From the NCBI RefSeq assembly GCF_000835495.1, contig NW_015622541.1, positions 4,030,001 through 4,094,000 on the forward strand: a DNA stretch of 64,000 nucleotides, read 5' to 3'. Source of the stretch: Cladophialophora immunda (lineage: Eukaryota > Ascomycota > Eurotiomycetes > Chaetothyriales > Herpotrichiellaceae). The notes beneath the pieces were generated by a model. The model did no database searches, had not been told where the DNA came from, and saw nothing but the letters and a program-made list of their open reading frames with translations. Position 1 is the stretch's first letter. The number at the start of each line of letters is the position of its first letter. The position numbers and the translations under genes are program-made. Below are positions 32,686 through 43,400 of this stretch, in pieces.

Positions 32686-32877
32686 GACAACGGTCTGTCC
32701 AAAATTCTGGACCTCCCCAAAGTGCATGAAACTGAGGGTAAGAACACTCTGAATGTAATGAGGGCCGCTGGAGCACCTTGAATAGATCTGGTGTCCGTCA
32801 GGGACAGGACGCACTTCGGCCTGAATCCCTGAGGCCAGAGACCCAAACAATATTGCCATACAGTACGAGGAATACAT
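32677..32877 (-). CDS. possible small secreted protein (weak)
   Basis: An ATG-started frame of 66 codons overlapping the last bases of the L-lactate dehydrogenase gene on the other strand. It begins MYSSYCMAILFGSLASGIQA, which looks like a signal peptide with an Ala-x-Ala-like end, followed by a short unrecognised mature part. It could be chance; I give it low weight. Confidence 0.2.
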   Translation of the reverse strand: MYSSYCMAILFGSLASGIQAEVRPVPDGHQIYSRCSSGPHYIQSVLTLSFMHFGEVQNFGQTVVLW

Positions 32878-32885
32878 TGTAGCCA

Positions 32886-34005
32886 AGAATCGTTCATTCA
32901 AACACTTTGCTGCATCTTCATCGTTATCAACATCATCCCTGATTTACCCGGGACTTGCCATCTTCCTAAATCACTTCCCTGGACTACCATTGCTTCACTT
33001 TTGTTAACATCTCTTCATAAAGGCATTTTCGGTCCAAATCGCCTGGGTCTATCTTTTCCGAAGCCGTAGTCAATGGCACCTTGATCAATCCACGAGTGGG
33101 GAAGTCCAAAGTCTCTCCAGGCGAGCACGATAGTATGACCGGTTCTGTGAAGGTAGACCCTCATCACGATCTGCGGTCAGCCTTAACGGCTAAACTGAAA
33201 CTAGAAGTCGTCTCTCAGAAAGCATACGCTCTGTATTTTTAGCCGACCGTTAGGAAGCAGAGAGGCTTCTTGGACCAGGGAACAATAGATGTTGGGGGTG
33301 AAACGGCTTACACTAAGCCACACGAGCGGCGACGTGGGCCAAAGTGACGCTTAAAGTGTCACTAATACAGACACGTATGGAAACCCACACTGCAGGAGTG
33401 TGCATCACTCAACGCTCGATATGACAGCTTGTTCAGGACCAAGAGAGCGACCTCAGGATTCACAAGACAGGAAGGTCGCAGCAACCCTCCGTTACATCGT
33501 GCCAAATGGCACTCTCAACATTCCCCCATCATGGAATGTTGGGAATATTGGGAGTGCTACTGGGCAGAGATGGCATCAGATCAGACTTTGGACCTCTCCC
33601 ATGTTTTGCAGCTGATTAGCTATCCGCCTAATGACGTAAAAGGCCTCCTGGCAAACATTTTTAGAGCTCAATAATGGCCGAGCAGTCCCGAAACTCTCTT
33701 TACAAAATTCGGACCTTATCTTTTTCTCACATGAGACTCCTATTGGGTTACAGTACATGACTTACTTAAAACGACGCGTCCACACATTCCCTGGCGACCT
33801 TGATACTGCAATGTGGGGGTGTGGGTAGTGAAAACACTGTGGGCCACGGATAGCCAGGTCCGACGGTCAGCGACCCGGTGAGAAAACTCCGAGCTGTTGC
33901 GAGTTGGTGCGAAGCAGGATAGCGGGTCAACCCCTTCCTTCCCTCGACCGGCGCTTTAGCAGCTTTCCGATAAAATGCCGCCTTTCCTCTCGAATATCTT
34001 CGAAA
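32886..34005. other. intergenic, L-lactate dehydrogenase to bHLH gene
   Basis: 1.1 kb of average composition. Short frames on both strands lack recognisable features. I see no RNA gene or repeat. Confidence 0.4.
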
Positions 34006-34254
34006 ATGTCAATGGCCTTTCCTCTTTGTCCTTTTGCACTACGAAGCCGCAGGTTTCCGGCGGAAAGGGCACCGAAGAAGTCCAACGACAATGCTCGCAC
34101 CTTCGGTGGAATGACCGGCGGCACACGGCTTGGCTCGCCCAATCACGAGCTTATCAATCTGCGTCTTCAGGGCCAGGAAGGCTTAGATCGGTGGTCCAAG
34201 GCGTTATATCTCGATTTTGTAAAACCCGTTTATGAAGAGGATGAGACGCTCTAA
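34006..34254 (+). CDS. small hypothetical ORF upstream of the bHLH gene
   Basis: 82 codons from ATG to TAA, ending 103 bp before the bHLH start. The C-terminal half (SPNHELINLRLQGQEGLDRW) looks protein-like, the N-terminal half is basic. It has no known family. It could be an independent short gene or an upstream ORF on the bHLH transcript. Confidence 0.3.
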   Translation: MSMAFPLCPFALRSRRFPAERAPKKSNDNARTFGGMTGGTRLGSPNHELINLRLQGQEGLDRWSKALYLDFVKPVYEEDETL

Positions 34255-34357
34255 AATTTGTTTGTGTTAGACCAGCGATTTTCCAGTGAAGAGGCTGTAC
34301 AGTAACTCACCATCTTTGCAAAAGAAACCAAAACTTCACCGGCCACTTCAAATCACA

Positions 34358-35242
34358 ATGTCATACTATCAAGATCCTTTCTTCGTTAACCAGGGATCAC
34401 TGCAATTCCAAGATGAACCATACTTCACCAACTTCCAATCAGAAGGTGATGGCCATGACTTGACCGCAAAAGATTTCAACGCATGGCCGACTCCACTGGA
34501 CACCCAACAAGGACAACCTACAGGCTACGCCTTACGACCTTCCTTAGAAGATTCATATCTGAGCCCCTTCCTAGAACCATTCAAGTCCTCTTTTATACAG
34601 ACAGTCGGACCAGCTCAATTACAGTTAAATGGCGGCTCTGAGTCTCCTACAGATTTCCAGACGTGCCAATCGCCTAAACAAGACAACCGAACATTAAACC
34701 TCAGGGACGACAGCGGTAACCTCTCCCCACTGCCATCACCGAGCCTGGTAGATACCGAGACATACAATACTGGAAAGAATATCTCACGAACTCGAATTGC
34801 ACGCTCTGCTTCAGGTCAACAGCCCAAGAGAGGCAGACCTCGAAATAAGCGGAATCAATCCTCGCCGAGCAAGGACGAGTCGGCCATTCAGAAATCTAAG
34901 GATCACCACTCGGCTATTGAACGGCGGTATCGTGACAATCTCAATGGGAAGATGAAGCAGCTCCACCGAGTGCTTTTGGCCGCAGAGACAAACCAGACTT
35001 CGACATCTCCATCTAAAACCTCGTCCTCGGCAGGCCCAGCGCTCTCCAGCAGAGTCCGCAAGTGCGACATCATGTCAAAAGCCGTCAATTACATCCACCA
35101 GTCGGAAGTCGAGATCCGGCACATGGATGACGAAATCAAACGGCTCCAGGACCAAGTGTGCATATTTCAGAAGCTCGTCCATTGCGACGACTGCTCCATG
35201 CTCAAGGGTATGGTGGAGCTTGTCGATATTCAAAAGCCCTGA
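34358..35242 (+). CDS. bHLH transcription factor with SREBP-type basic region
   Basis: Single exon, 294 aa, from the first ATG (MSYYQDPFFVNQG). The N-terminal 180 residues are Ser/Pro/Gln-rich, with a basic AT-hook-like KRGRPRNKR at about 160-170. The bHLH follows: basic region DHHSAIERRYRDNLN (about 183-197), a loop with Thr/Ser runs, helix 2 RKCDIMSKAVNYIHQ, then a coiled extension RHMDDEIKRLQDQV. The Tyr in ERRYR replaces the usual Arg and is the mark of SREBP-type factors, which can bind sterol-regulatory as well as E-box sites. There are no membrane spans, so it is not a membrane-tethered SREBP. As the only transcription factor next to the fermentation genes it is a candidate regulator, by position only. 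Confidence 0.85.
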   Translation: MSYYQDPFFVNQGSLQFQDEPYFTNFQSEGDGHDLTAKDFNAWPTPLDTQQGQPTGYALRPSLEDSYLSPFLEPFKSSFIQTVGPAQLQLNGGSESPTDFQTCQSPKQDNRTLNLRDDSGNLSPLPSPSLVDTETYNTGKNISRTRIARSASGQQPKRGRPRNKRNQSSPSKDESAIQKSKDHHSAIERRYRDNLNGKMKQLHRVLLAAETNQTSTSPSKTSSSAGPALSSRVRKCDIMSKAVNYIHQSEVEIRHMDDEIKRLQDQVCIFQKLVHCDDCSMLKGMVELVDIQKP

Positions 35243-36298
35243 CATCACTAGTATCCTTCTTGTGGACTTTGCAATAACTTTATATGTTTTGCCATGGATC
35301 AAGGAGTTGCATGGGGATTTATGTTCCACTAGTTTCACACGTCCGCAGCACACTCGCGCTTCACGACAGTGGTTTACGGTTCGGACGTCTTGAGGATGGG
35401 CTGGCATGTGTTTCACACGTTTCTCTATCATCTTGCAATGCAATTCTGCCTCAGTAGAGGCCAGAGATGTCAAAACCGCAGAGAAAATCTTTGAAGATGG
35501 AAGGCTTCGAACGAAGAATCGCACGCTGTATCGTGCTCGAAATATCGTCCTTTTATGCTTGGTTGACGCGCTTGAAAACGACAGTCGTGATTCAACGTGC
35601 TAGTTAAACGATGCGAGGGTTACTCCAACATTGTTAACTGTATGCACGAGACAAGAGCGAGACGGCTTCGCTGCATGTCCTATTGAGGAAAGCACAATGA
35701 CACTGTTTCGGAGATAGCTAAAAGGCAGAGAAGTTATGTCTTATAACGATCCAAGGAGGAGTCAACATATCTAATATCTTGCATTGTTCTAATAACCTAA
35801 GATCAGCACCCCACACGTCCCTAGTGTTGTGTTCCCGAGGCTTCCCTAGACCAGCGCACCGATCAGCCGATTAGTCTGGGCGGTAGCGGCAATCTCAGCC
35901 CTACACATCAATTACTTCCCCCCACTGTGAGGGACTCTCTAGGACCACCGGTAGATATAGTGACGTAGGTAGCGAGCCGACTACTAGATAGTAGCTTTTA
36001 GGGAGTGTCTATATAGAGATTATCCACTATATTAGAAGAAGAGCTAGAAAGGAGCCTACTCTCTAGGTGCGATAAGCTAGTACTAAACGAGGTACAGAGA
36101 TCGCATAAAGTCAGTGGTGCAAAACTAGACAGGGCCGGGCTTGCTGGGTAGAGACTGCGGAAGAAGACATGAAGCTTTCCAACAAAGAACGGTTGCAGAA
36201 CAAAAGCAAAGACCCAAGATCTTGTCTATCACAACAGCCAATTCAAACTGTGGCCTCGCGGCTTCCGTATGATGATACGCGCACGGCTGAAACCCGAA
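35243..36298. other. intergenic, bHLH gene to nitroreductase
   Basis: 1.06 kb without a supported gene. The AT-rich patch at 35930-36115 lies within it. Confidence 0.4.
35930..36115. repeat. short AT/TA-rich relic
   Basis: A patch rich in TA steps (for example TACTAGATAGTAG and TATATAGAG). It contains gctagaaaggagcct, close to actagaaaggtgcct in the 26.5-kb island, hinting at a shared family. It forms the right border of the island in my reading. Weak evidence. Confidence 0.4.
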
Positions 36299-36999
36299 TC
36301 ATTTTCCGCCAAATATCTTGACGCGGTCGTCAAGCGGCAGGTACGTCCTCTCTCTGCTTCTCTTCAGGCCATCCACCGGCGTTCCAAAGACCAGCTGGGA
36401 ATGCAAGGCCCAGGTCGGCGGAATGTTCCACTCGTTGCGGACTTTCTCCCTGAACTCGGACATGAAGTTGTAATGCTGAAGATTGCAGCCCAAGCCCTCC
36501 AACTCCAAAGCCGTCCACACGATGAACTGGTGCATGCCGTTGGAGTGACCCGACCCTATTTTGCCAGTCAGCATCTTGACAATCAAGAAAACGATACTCG
36601 CCGGGGCTTACATTGGGGGATGACGTGTTGGATGGCCGGGTTCTTCTCCTTCAAGGTGTCCAGGGCGGCTTGATCCTCGAACCACAAGACGGTGCCATAG
36701 GCAGCACGGAAACCCTGCACCTTCGGCGCCAGGTAGGCATATCCCTGTTCTGGCATGGTCTCTTTCAAGGCCGCGTCGCCAAAATCCCATAACTTCTCGT
36801 GTTCCTGCTTCACTAAAACGATAGCACGGGTGGACTGCACATTGAACGCCGAGGGAGTGTGCTTGACTGCAGATTCGACAATCTCACGGATCCGAGAGTC
36901 GGCGATGGGGGAGTTCTTGGTGAGATCGTAGCATGAGCAGCGATTTTCGACTGCGGCGAGGAGGAAGTTTGTCGAGGCTGTGGCGACGGTGGACGACAT
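36299..36999 (-). CDS. nitroreductase family protein (Hbn1/Frm2-like)
   Basis: Two exons, 36999-36612 and 36555-36299; the 56-nt intron (GTAAGC..ATAG) splits the Trp of PQWSGHSNGMHQF. The product is 214 aa, starting MSSTVATASTNFLLAAVENR. Family marks: NRCSCYDL, HTPSAFNVQSTRAIVL, then WTALELEGLGCNLQHYN and the closing PVDGLKR region. Members are FMN-dependent NAD(P)H oxidoreductases; the yeast pair Frm2/Hbn1 has been linked to lipid signalling and oxidative stress. The frame is open well upstream of 36999, but that part is low-complexity Thr/Ser and not conserved. Function here is at family level only. Confidence 0.87.
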
Positions 37000-37955
37000 G
37001 TTGCTGGCGCTGGTTGCTCCGATGATGGCGGTATTGGTTGTTGTATCTGTTGTTATTGTGAATGTTGAATTGTGCTTGTCTTGAGTTCGAGAGGGAGCGC
37101 CGTCCTCGAGGTTTATATACTTTGGCAGTTCGATCCCAATCACCATGAAACAGGAACCTTCATGATATGTGGACCATGAACCACATCGTCATGCAGAGGC
37201 TTCGAGGATGTCGAGTCGATGACAATCGCGCCCGAGCGACATGGTGGTCGGGGCCGAGCAGCCATCGTGCCAGATGTTTGGTGTCTCGATAGGTATGGAG
37301 ATAAAGAGGATGGTGAATCGGCTCGGTGAAGCACGCCATCCCTGAGCCGGGCCCATAAAACCAGCCCCGAGTCATGAGAGCAGCCTTACAAGCCTGTGCC
37401 TGGCGGGCGGCTCGTAACAGCCGACGAGCCGTTAGCTGGGCGACGTCCTTAACTCCACAGAATTGGGGGCCAACAACGACACAGAAGAGGCGGCCGGAGA
37501 TACAAAGGCGAGCCGGCCAGTTGATACACTCCGTGCTCTGTGACTATCTATGTACTATCCGGGTCGCGGGCACTGAGGCTGGAGCACGGCGTTATAGATG
37601 CGTAGATCATTATACCAACACAAGAAACATGTCCTCGAACGGTGCCGCGAGGATTGTTGGATTACTCATTGTGACTACCCGTCGGTATAGGTTAGAAATG
37701 AACCCGGTAAGGGCATTGGGACCAGACCACCTACTCTTACATATAATCACCAGTTTGCTTTTGCGCGCTGACAGACACATCCTGCCTGCCTCTCTTCTAT
37801 TGTTTCTCTGTGACGCCTGTCAACACCTTGCCCAGCATGCAAACACCCAGTCTAGTGCTTTCCTGTCACCTCCAGTGCTGTCTGCCTCCTTGTTGCCCCA
37901 AGAATGCTGCATAACTTGTACTCAGGAATGCTCGCGACATCTCGTACTCGTCTCT
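37000..37955. other. intergenic, nitroreductase to membrane protein
   Basis: About 950 bp that includes the nitroreductase promoter. A long plus-strand open frame spans 37374-38462, but its second half is antisense to the membrane-protein gene and its first half has no protein-like features. No gene is supported. Confidence 0.4.
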
Positions 37956-38420
37956 TCAAATGGCGACCGATTTGCCCCCATTGGTCAGTCGATACCAGCC
38001 CAGCCCAAACGCCGCCCAGCTCAAGCCAAGCAGCACGGGCGCCCCTCGTTTCTGAGGCTCGCCATGACTTTCTTTAAACTCGTCGTCCACCCACTTCGTC
38101 CCGGGGTACAGGATCGCCGACACTTGCGTCGCCCAGTACAGGCTGCTCATCAGCGCCGCCGTGAGCAAGTTGTCCAGCAGCCCCGACGTGGTGGAGGTGT
38201 TGGTGGTCCGCCAGGTGTAGTACCAGGTGAGCAGGCCCAGGCCAAGCCCCGTGGACATGGTCTGGCCGTTGTGGAATTTGGCATGCGGGGTCCATCGTGG
38301 ATTGAAGACGTGGGTTTCGTTCCAGTCAGCCATGTAGCCCCCGGCGGCAGAGGCGAGGCCGAGCAGGGAGAAGATGATGCGGGTGGGAAGGACGGCGGAG
38401 GAGGCAGAGTCGGAGGACAT
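37956..38420 (-). CDS. small four-helix membrane protein (DUF6640-like)
   Basis: Single exon, 154 aa. It shows about four hydrophobic segments (near residues 12-28, 55-70, 85-105 and 128-145). The conserved block ADWNETHVFNPRWTPHAKFH (about residues 31-50) and LYPGTKWVDDEF recall a fungal family of small membrane proteins, probably DUF6640; members are sometimes labelled 'acetyltransferase' without visible acetyltransferase motifs. The His- and Asn-rich loop could bind a metal or ligand. It is divergent from the FAD monooxygenase gene and equally GC-rich. Function is unknown. Confidence 0.75.
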   Translation of the reverse strand: MSSDSASSAVLPTRIIFSLLGLASAAGGYMADWNETHVFNPRWTPHAKFHNGQTMSTGLGLGLLTWYYTWRTTNTSTTSGLLDNLLTAALMSSLYWATQVSAILYPGTKWVDDEFKESHGEPQKRGAPVLLGLSWAAFGLGWYRLTNGGKSVAI

Positions 38421-38965
38421 GGCGATTCAATAGCTGTGAGCGGACGGAGGGTTTCAAGGTGAGGTATTTGTGTGTTGTTCTGATGGGAGGTGTCCTTCAC
38501 CAGCGTATGAGGTATCCCGTACTGGGTCGAGGGCGCAGTTGAGGTTGTTGCAGTTGACGCAGTTGATGCAGTTGTTGACTATCCTCGTCGACTTTTGGCT
38601 TTGGCTGCGGCGCGCCTCAGGGGCTTCAGTCAGCATCGCAGCATCTCCTCCCCCGGCGCTAGCCTTGTGCCTACCAACTGAAGAAGCTTTTTGGGGCAAC
38701 CCACTTCCCCCCAAGAGCTACAAAGGCAGTAAACGAAGCTCTAACGGTGCAGCTAAAGGAGGCCTGAAGGAACAAAAAGCCACCTTCACCGTCCTTCGTC
38801 TCACCGCGTCCGTTGCAGGAGGCTGGTCGGTCCAGAAAATATCGAGTGCAGGTATATGGTATATTGGGACTTGCATCTTCCTCCCCATCCTCCCCTCTGC
38901 ACTCTCGTTGGATCGCTTCGCCACAGACCAAACAACTACTCGTGCTCCGTACAGGGAAAACAAAC
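38421..38965. promoter_or_regulatory. divergent intergenic region, membrane protein / FAD monooxygenase
   Basis: 545 bp between outward-facing genes. The monooxygenase frame is open upstream to 38813 but without conserved content. A run of TTG(A/C)-type triplets lies at about 38536-38575. No specific site is recognised. Confidence 0.4.
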
Positions 38966-40231
38966 ATGCCAACGCGCCAATTGGAAGTCGCCATTATCGG
39001 CGCCGGCATCGCTGGGCTTTCGGCGGCCATCGCCCTCTCCCACGCCGGCCACTCGGTCTCGCTGTTCGAGAAATCCAGGTTTCGAAACGAGACCGGTGCG
39101 GCCATCATCATCGGGCCCAACGGCACCAGGATCCTGTCGAAATGGGGCTTCGACTTCGTCCGGGCCGGCGCCCTGGACTACAGCCAGATGCGCCGCATCA
39201 AGGCCGACACCGTCGAGGTCGACTCGGAGGAGTTCTTCACGGACATCAAGGAACAGTACGGGGACAGGTGGCTGCTTTTCCACCGTGCAGATCTCCACGC
39301 CGGGCTGAAGGCGTTGGTGGAGGCTTGCCAGCCGCGACCGCAAATCAACCTGGGCACGCAAGTTGTCGACGTCGACGTCGAGAGCGGTGTCCTCACGCTT
39401 GCCACGGGCGAGGAAGTCAAGAAGGACCTTGTCATCATCGCGGACGGCGCGCACAGCGAACTCATCGCCAAGGTCATTGGCCGGCCCTACCCCGTGAGCA
39501 AGTCGCCCATGTCCATGTACCGGTTCCTGCAGCCCTTTGACAAGGTCCTCGCGCACCCCGAAGCGGGACCATTCTACCAGAACCAGCCCCCCGGGTTCAC
39601 CACCTTCTACAAGACAGAGGTCGGCCGCCCGGGGTTGCTCCTCAACACCTACCCCTGCCGCGGCGGAGAGCTGCTGTACGTGGCGCTCGTGCACCCGACC
39701 AAACCCAAGGAGAAGGGCATCGAGGGCTGGGACTCGCCCGCCGACCTGGCCGACGTGCTCGCCGACGCCAAGGGCTTCCATCCCGCCGTGCAGGCCGTGT
39801 GCGAGGGCGCCACCGAGATCAAAGTGTACACGCAGATGTGGCGCGACCCGATCGAGAATTTCGCCCGCGGCAGGGCCGTCCTGATCGGCGACGCCGGCCA
39901 CCTGATGCTCCCCACGCACGGCCAGGGCGCGTCCATGGCCCTGGAAGACGCCCTGGCGCTGCAGGTGCTCTTTGGCGACGTCGCCGACTCCCCGGACGCC
40001 GTGCAGTCCAGGCTGCAGCAGTTCGACAAGCTCCGTCTCCCCCGCGTCAGCGCCGTGCAGACCATGTCGAACAAGATGATGGGTCCGCCGGACAGGATGG
40101 TCGCAGAGGTCAAGAAGTACTACACCGGTCCCATCCCCGGCCCCAAAGCCAAGACCTTTTCGAAGGAATACAACGACTTTTTCTTCCTGTACGACGTCGA
40201 GGACGAGGCCAGGAAATTGGTCAATGAGTGA
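38966..40231 (+). CDS. FAD-dependent monooxygenase, salicylate-hydroxylase-like
   Basis: Single exon, 421 aa, start MPTRQLEVAIIGAG. The three flavoprotein hydroxylase motifs are present: GAGIAGLSAAIAL (dinucleotide fold, residues about 11-23), DLVIIADGAHS (DG motif, about 167-177) and AVLIGDAGHLMLPTHGQGAS (GD motif, about 305-325). This is the class A aromatic hydroxylase family, using NAD(P)H and O2 to hydroxylate aromatic or related small molecules. The substrate is unknown. Codons end almost always in G or C, and this produces a long antisense open frame that is an artefact. It converges with the ABC transporter gene 231 bp away. Confidence 0.9.
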   Translation: MPTRQLEVAIIGAGIAGLSAAIALSHAGHSVSLFEKSRFRNETGAAIIIGPNGTRILSKWGFDFVRAGALDYSQMRRIKADTVEVDSEEFFTDIKEQYGDRWLLFHRADLHAGLKALVEACQPRPQINLGTQVVDVDVESGVLTLATGEEVKKDLVIIADGAHSELIAKVIGRPYPVSKSPMSMYRFLQPFDKVLAHPEAGPFYQNQPPGFTTFYKTEVGRPGLLLNTYPCRGGELLYVALVHPTKPKEKGIEGWDSPADLADVLADAKGFHPAVQAVCEGATEIKVYTQMWRDPIENFARGRAVLIGDAGHLMLPTHGQGASMALEDALALQVLFGDVADSPDAVQSRLQQFDKLRLPRVSAVQTMSNKMMGPPDRMVAEVKKYYTGPIPGPKAKTFSKEYNDFFFLYDVEDEARKLVNE

Positions 40232-40462
40232 TGAGCAAAAAAAACTGAGCGGTTGAAGACCGCGCAATCTGTACCCCAGGATGGGCTAGATCAACCCCTT
40301 GCGCACTATGATAGAAACTTTCCTATACCAGAGGAAAAAGAAATTGAAGTTACATTGCAAAACCAAAGTCGATTCACACATTTGTCCAAATCCCTTTCCC
40401 AACATTATACATTCCCTGCGTTTTCCCATCCCGTTCCGGGGCAGCGACTGACATGACCATAC

Positions 40463-43400
40463 TCAGAACGCCCGGTGCCGCTCGGCCTCTTTTCCCGGCG
40501 GCGTGGGCTCGGCGTGCCTGGCAAACAGCCTCCTCAGGCCCTGGTTGACGATGAGGTCCACGATGCGCGCGGGGCCCTTGGCGAGGCTGGAGATGCTGAT
40601 CCGCCGGACGCGGAAGAGGTAGTAGAGGAAAATGCAGGCGAAGATCTGTTGTCACGGACCCAGAAAAGGGGGCGTTAGCAAGGGGCCAACCTGATAAATA
40701 GCTCACGGCGCTTGCAAAACAGAGCCGCCTCCATTTCAGAACCTCAGAAGAGGCAGGGAGTTGCACTTACGTTGAAGATGATGTAGGCAAACCCGATCCC
40801 AAAGTTCCGCCACCTGTCGCTGGGGTAGATCTTGCTGCCGGCTAGGAACTGGTCCGCCGACGTGAGCGGGCAGTACTGGCACTGGCTGGTCGCGTTGGGG
40901 TTGTACAACTGGCCCGGTGCGCCGCCGTTCAAGTACGCCGTCAGATACTGCGCGCAGGTCTGGCCGGATGGCGGGTCAAACTTGGCGAGTTCGTTCTGCG
41001 CGCAGTGGACCAGCCGACCTCGGAGCCCGGTGCCTGCCCAGCCGGAGATGAGGTAGGTCATCGGCGACACTCGATCTGGAAGCCGTGGTTAGTCTCTGGA
41101 AGGGGAGCACAGTTTGGACAGGGGCCCAGAACATACACATGAATATCCAAAAGCCCGGCAGTGCAGACGGACTCTGCAGGACACCGTTGAAAGTGAGCAT
41201 CATACTGAACAACAGCGTCGCGATATTGCCCGCCGTTTCCGCGTCAGGCATCGCTGCAATGATCATATGGGCAAACGTGCTGGTGAAGACCATGAATTGG
41301 ACCACGAAAAGCAGCATCAGCCCTCTCGTTTCGCCGCTCTGGTTCTTGCCGAAGATCGCAAAGTACCACGAGACCCACATGAGGAAGGCCAGGACTATTT
41401 GATAGGGGATTTCCACGACGATGTTGGCAACAAGAAAGGCAATCCATGAATATGCCTTGGATGGACGTTCTCGGACTTCGTAGAGGGATCGTTGGATGAC
41501 AAACCGGGGCATGATCTGCTGGACCAGAGACGAAAAGATCCTGTACATGGTCAGCACCAGCAGAAGATATGATAAGATGTCAAGGTGCAACTAACGTGAC
41601 AAGCATAAAAATGCCGAAAATTGTGTTCTGTAACCCAGTCGAGGTACTGTTTTGCTTGTAGAATGAGAAGCCGATGAACAATGCAGACATGATACCCAAG
41701 AGAAATCTGGAGGCACGTCAGTCTTCGTGGATGCGTTGTGATGGAGACCCAATACTTACTTGCCGCTGATATAAGATGGCGTTCGCCAGTATTGCTGAAA
41801 CACCCGGTGAGTGACATGGTAGATCTGAGCTGTGAGTGGCATGGCAAATTCGGATGTCGATGATGCGTCTCCTGCCGGTTCTGATCGCTTAGCCTCTTGA
41901 ATTCGATCTAGTTCTGCCTGCACCTCGTTGGCCTCGGGCGTCGTCTTCCACACTTCGCTCCAATCACGGTCAGATTTCTTCCCGCAGATGTCGAGCATAT
42001 ACTCGGCAGGGTTTGCATCGTCGTCGCACTTCGGGGCACCGTTCCGTTCAAAGTAGTCCAACAAAATCTTCGAGTTCTTGCCGATGTCGCCGAAATAAAT
42101 GGTCTTGCCTCCTTTCATCAGGAAAAGTAGTCGGTCAAACTCTTGGAATAGGATAGCCGATGGCTGATGGATCGTGCAAAGAATTGCTTGTCCCGAATCG
42201 GCGAGCTTGCGAAGGAAAGCAACAATCGACCAAGAACTCTGGGAATCCAGACCTGAGGTGGGCTCATCGAGGAAAATAAGGAGTGCGGGTTTTGCTGCGA
42301 GCTCGACGCCGATCGTCAGGAGTTTGCGTTGTTCAACATTCAGACCTTCTCCTGGGTTTCCAACAATAGCCTCCGCAAAATCTTCCATGTTGAGCATTTT
42401 GATAACTTCTTCGACAAACTCATCCTTCTCTTTTCTTGTCACCGATTTCGGCTGCCGAAGGTAAGCTGAAAACCGAAGAGCTTCTCGGACGGTCGTGGTC
42501 TCAAGGTGGAGATCTTGTTGCTGCACATAGCCTGTTTTGCGTTGAAAGGAACGATCGAGGGGTTTGCCATTTACAAGCTGCCATAAAGGAGAACGTTAAA
42601 GAGCTGATCCAAACACAGCTGTGTTTGCTCGGGAAACTCACCATATCGCCCGTCAACACGCCTATATTGATTCTCTGCGCCAAGGCATCCAGCAAGGTGG
42701 TCTTACCAGCTCCTGAAGTCCCCATGAGAGCCGTCAAAGTGCCAGGTTTGACCCAACCCGAGACGCCATCAAGCAGTCTTCGGGGTTCGCCCTTGATTTT
42801 AATGTCGAGGGTCACATTCCGCCATGTAAAGATATCCTTCTGCGCAGGTAGAGCTTTGACTTCCTCCGCTTGCTTCTCATCGACAGGATTGGCCGTGCTC
42901 AACCCCTTTTCGTCGGTATGCATGCGCTCCTCATCATTCTTGCCGCCTTGCAGGTACGACGGGACATGCCCTCTTCTGAAGACCAGGAACTCTGCTGTCG
43001 AGGTTGTGTCGGAGTTGAGTTCGGTAGCGATAAAATAGATCGCGAAGAAGAAAATCATGAAGGCGAAGAGAAAGCCGAGATTCCGCCAGATATGGCTATA
43101 GGAGTATCCGTACGACGACTTGACCCATGCATCTCCGGAAACAGTGGTTTGACCAGCCACCGCGCCAGCCACAGCACATTGGAAATGGTTGCCAGTACCA
43201 TAGGGTGGAACCAAGCTGGTGGGAGCACAGGGGAAGTTCCGGCCGTGAACTTCGTTGACAAGGAGTGACTCGAATGCATAGGCGATCGGATTGATCCAAG
43301 AACTCCATTTGAACCACGGGTGCATGAAAGACCTTTGCATCGTAAAGCCCGTGTCTGATATGTCGTTAGCTTGGGAACTTGCACGGAAGATCATTGACCG

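Noticed and set aside
37374..38462. 362-codon plus-strand frame
   Set aside because: Its right half is antisense to the DUF6640-like gene and its left half has no protein-like composition.
38936..40267. 443-codon open frame antisense to the FAD monooxygenase
   Set aside because: The sense strand has all flavoprotein motifs; the antisense frame is open because nearly all sense codons end in G or C.
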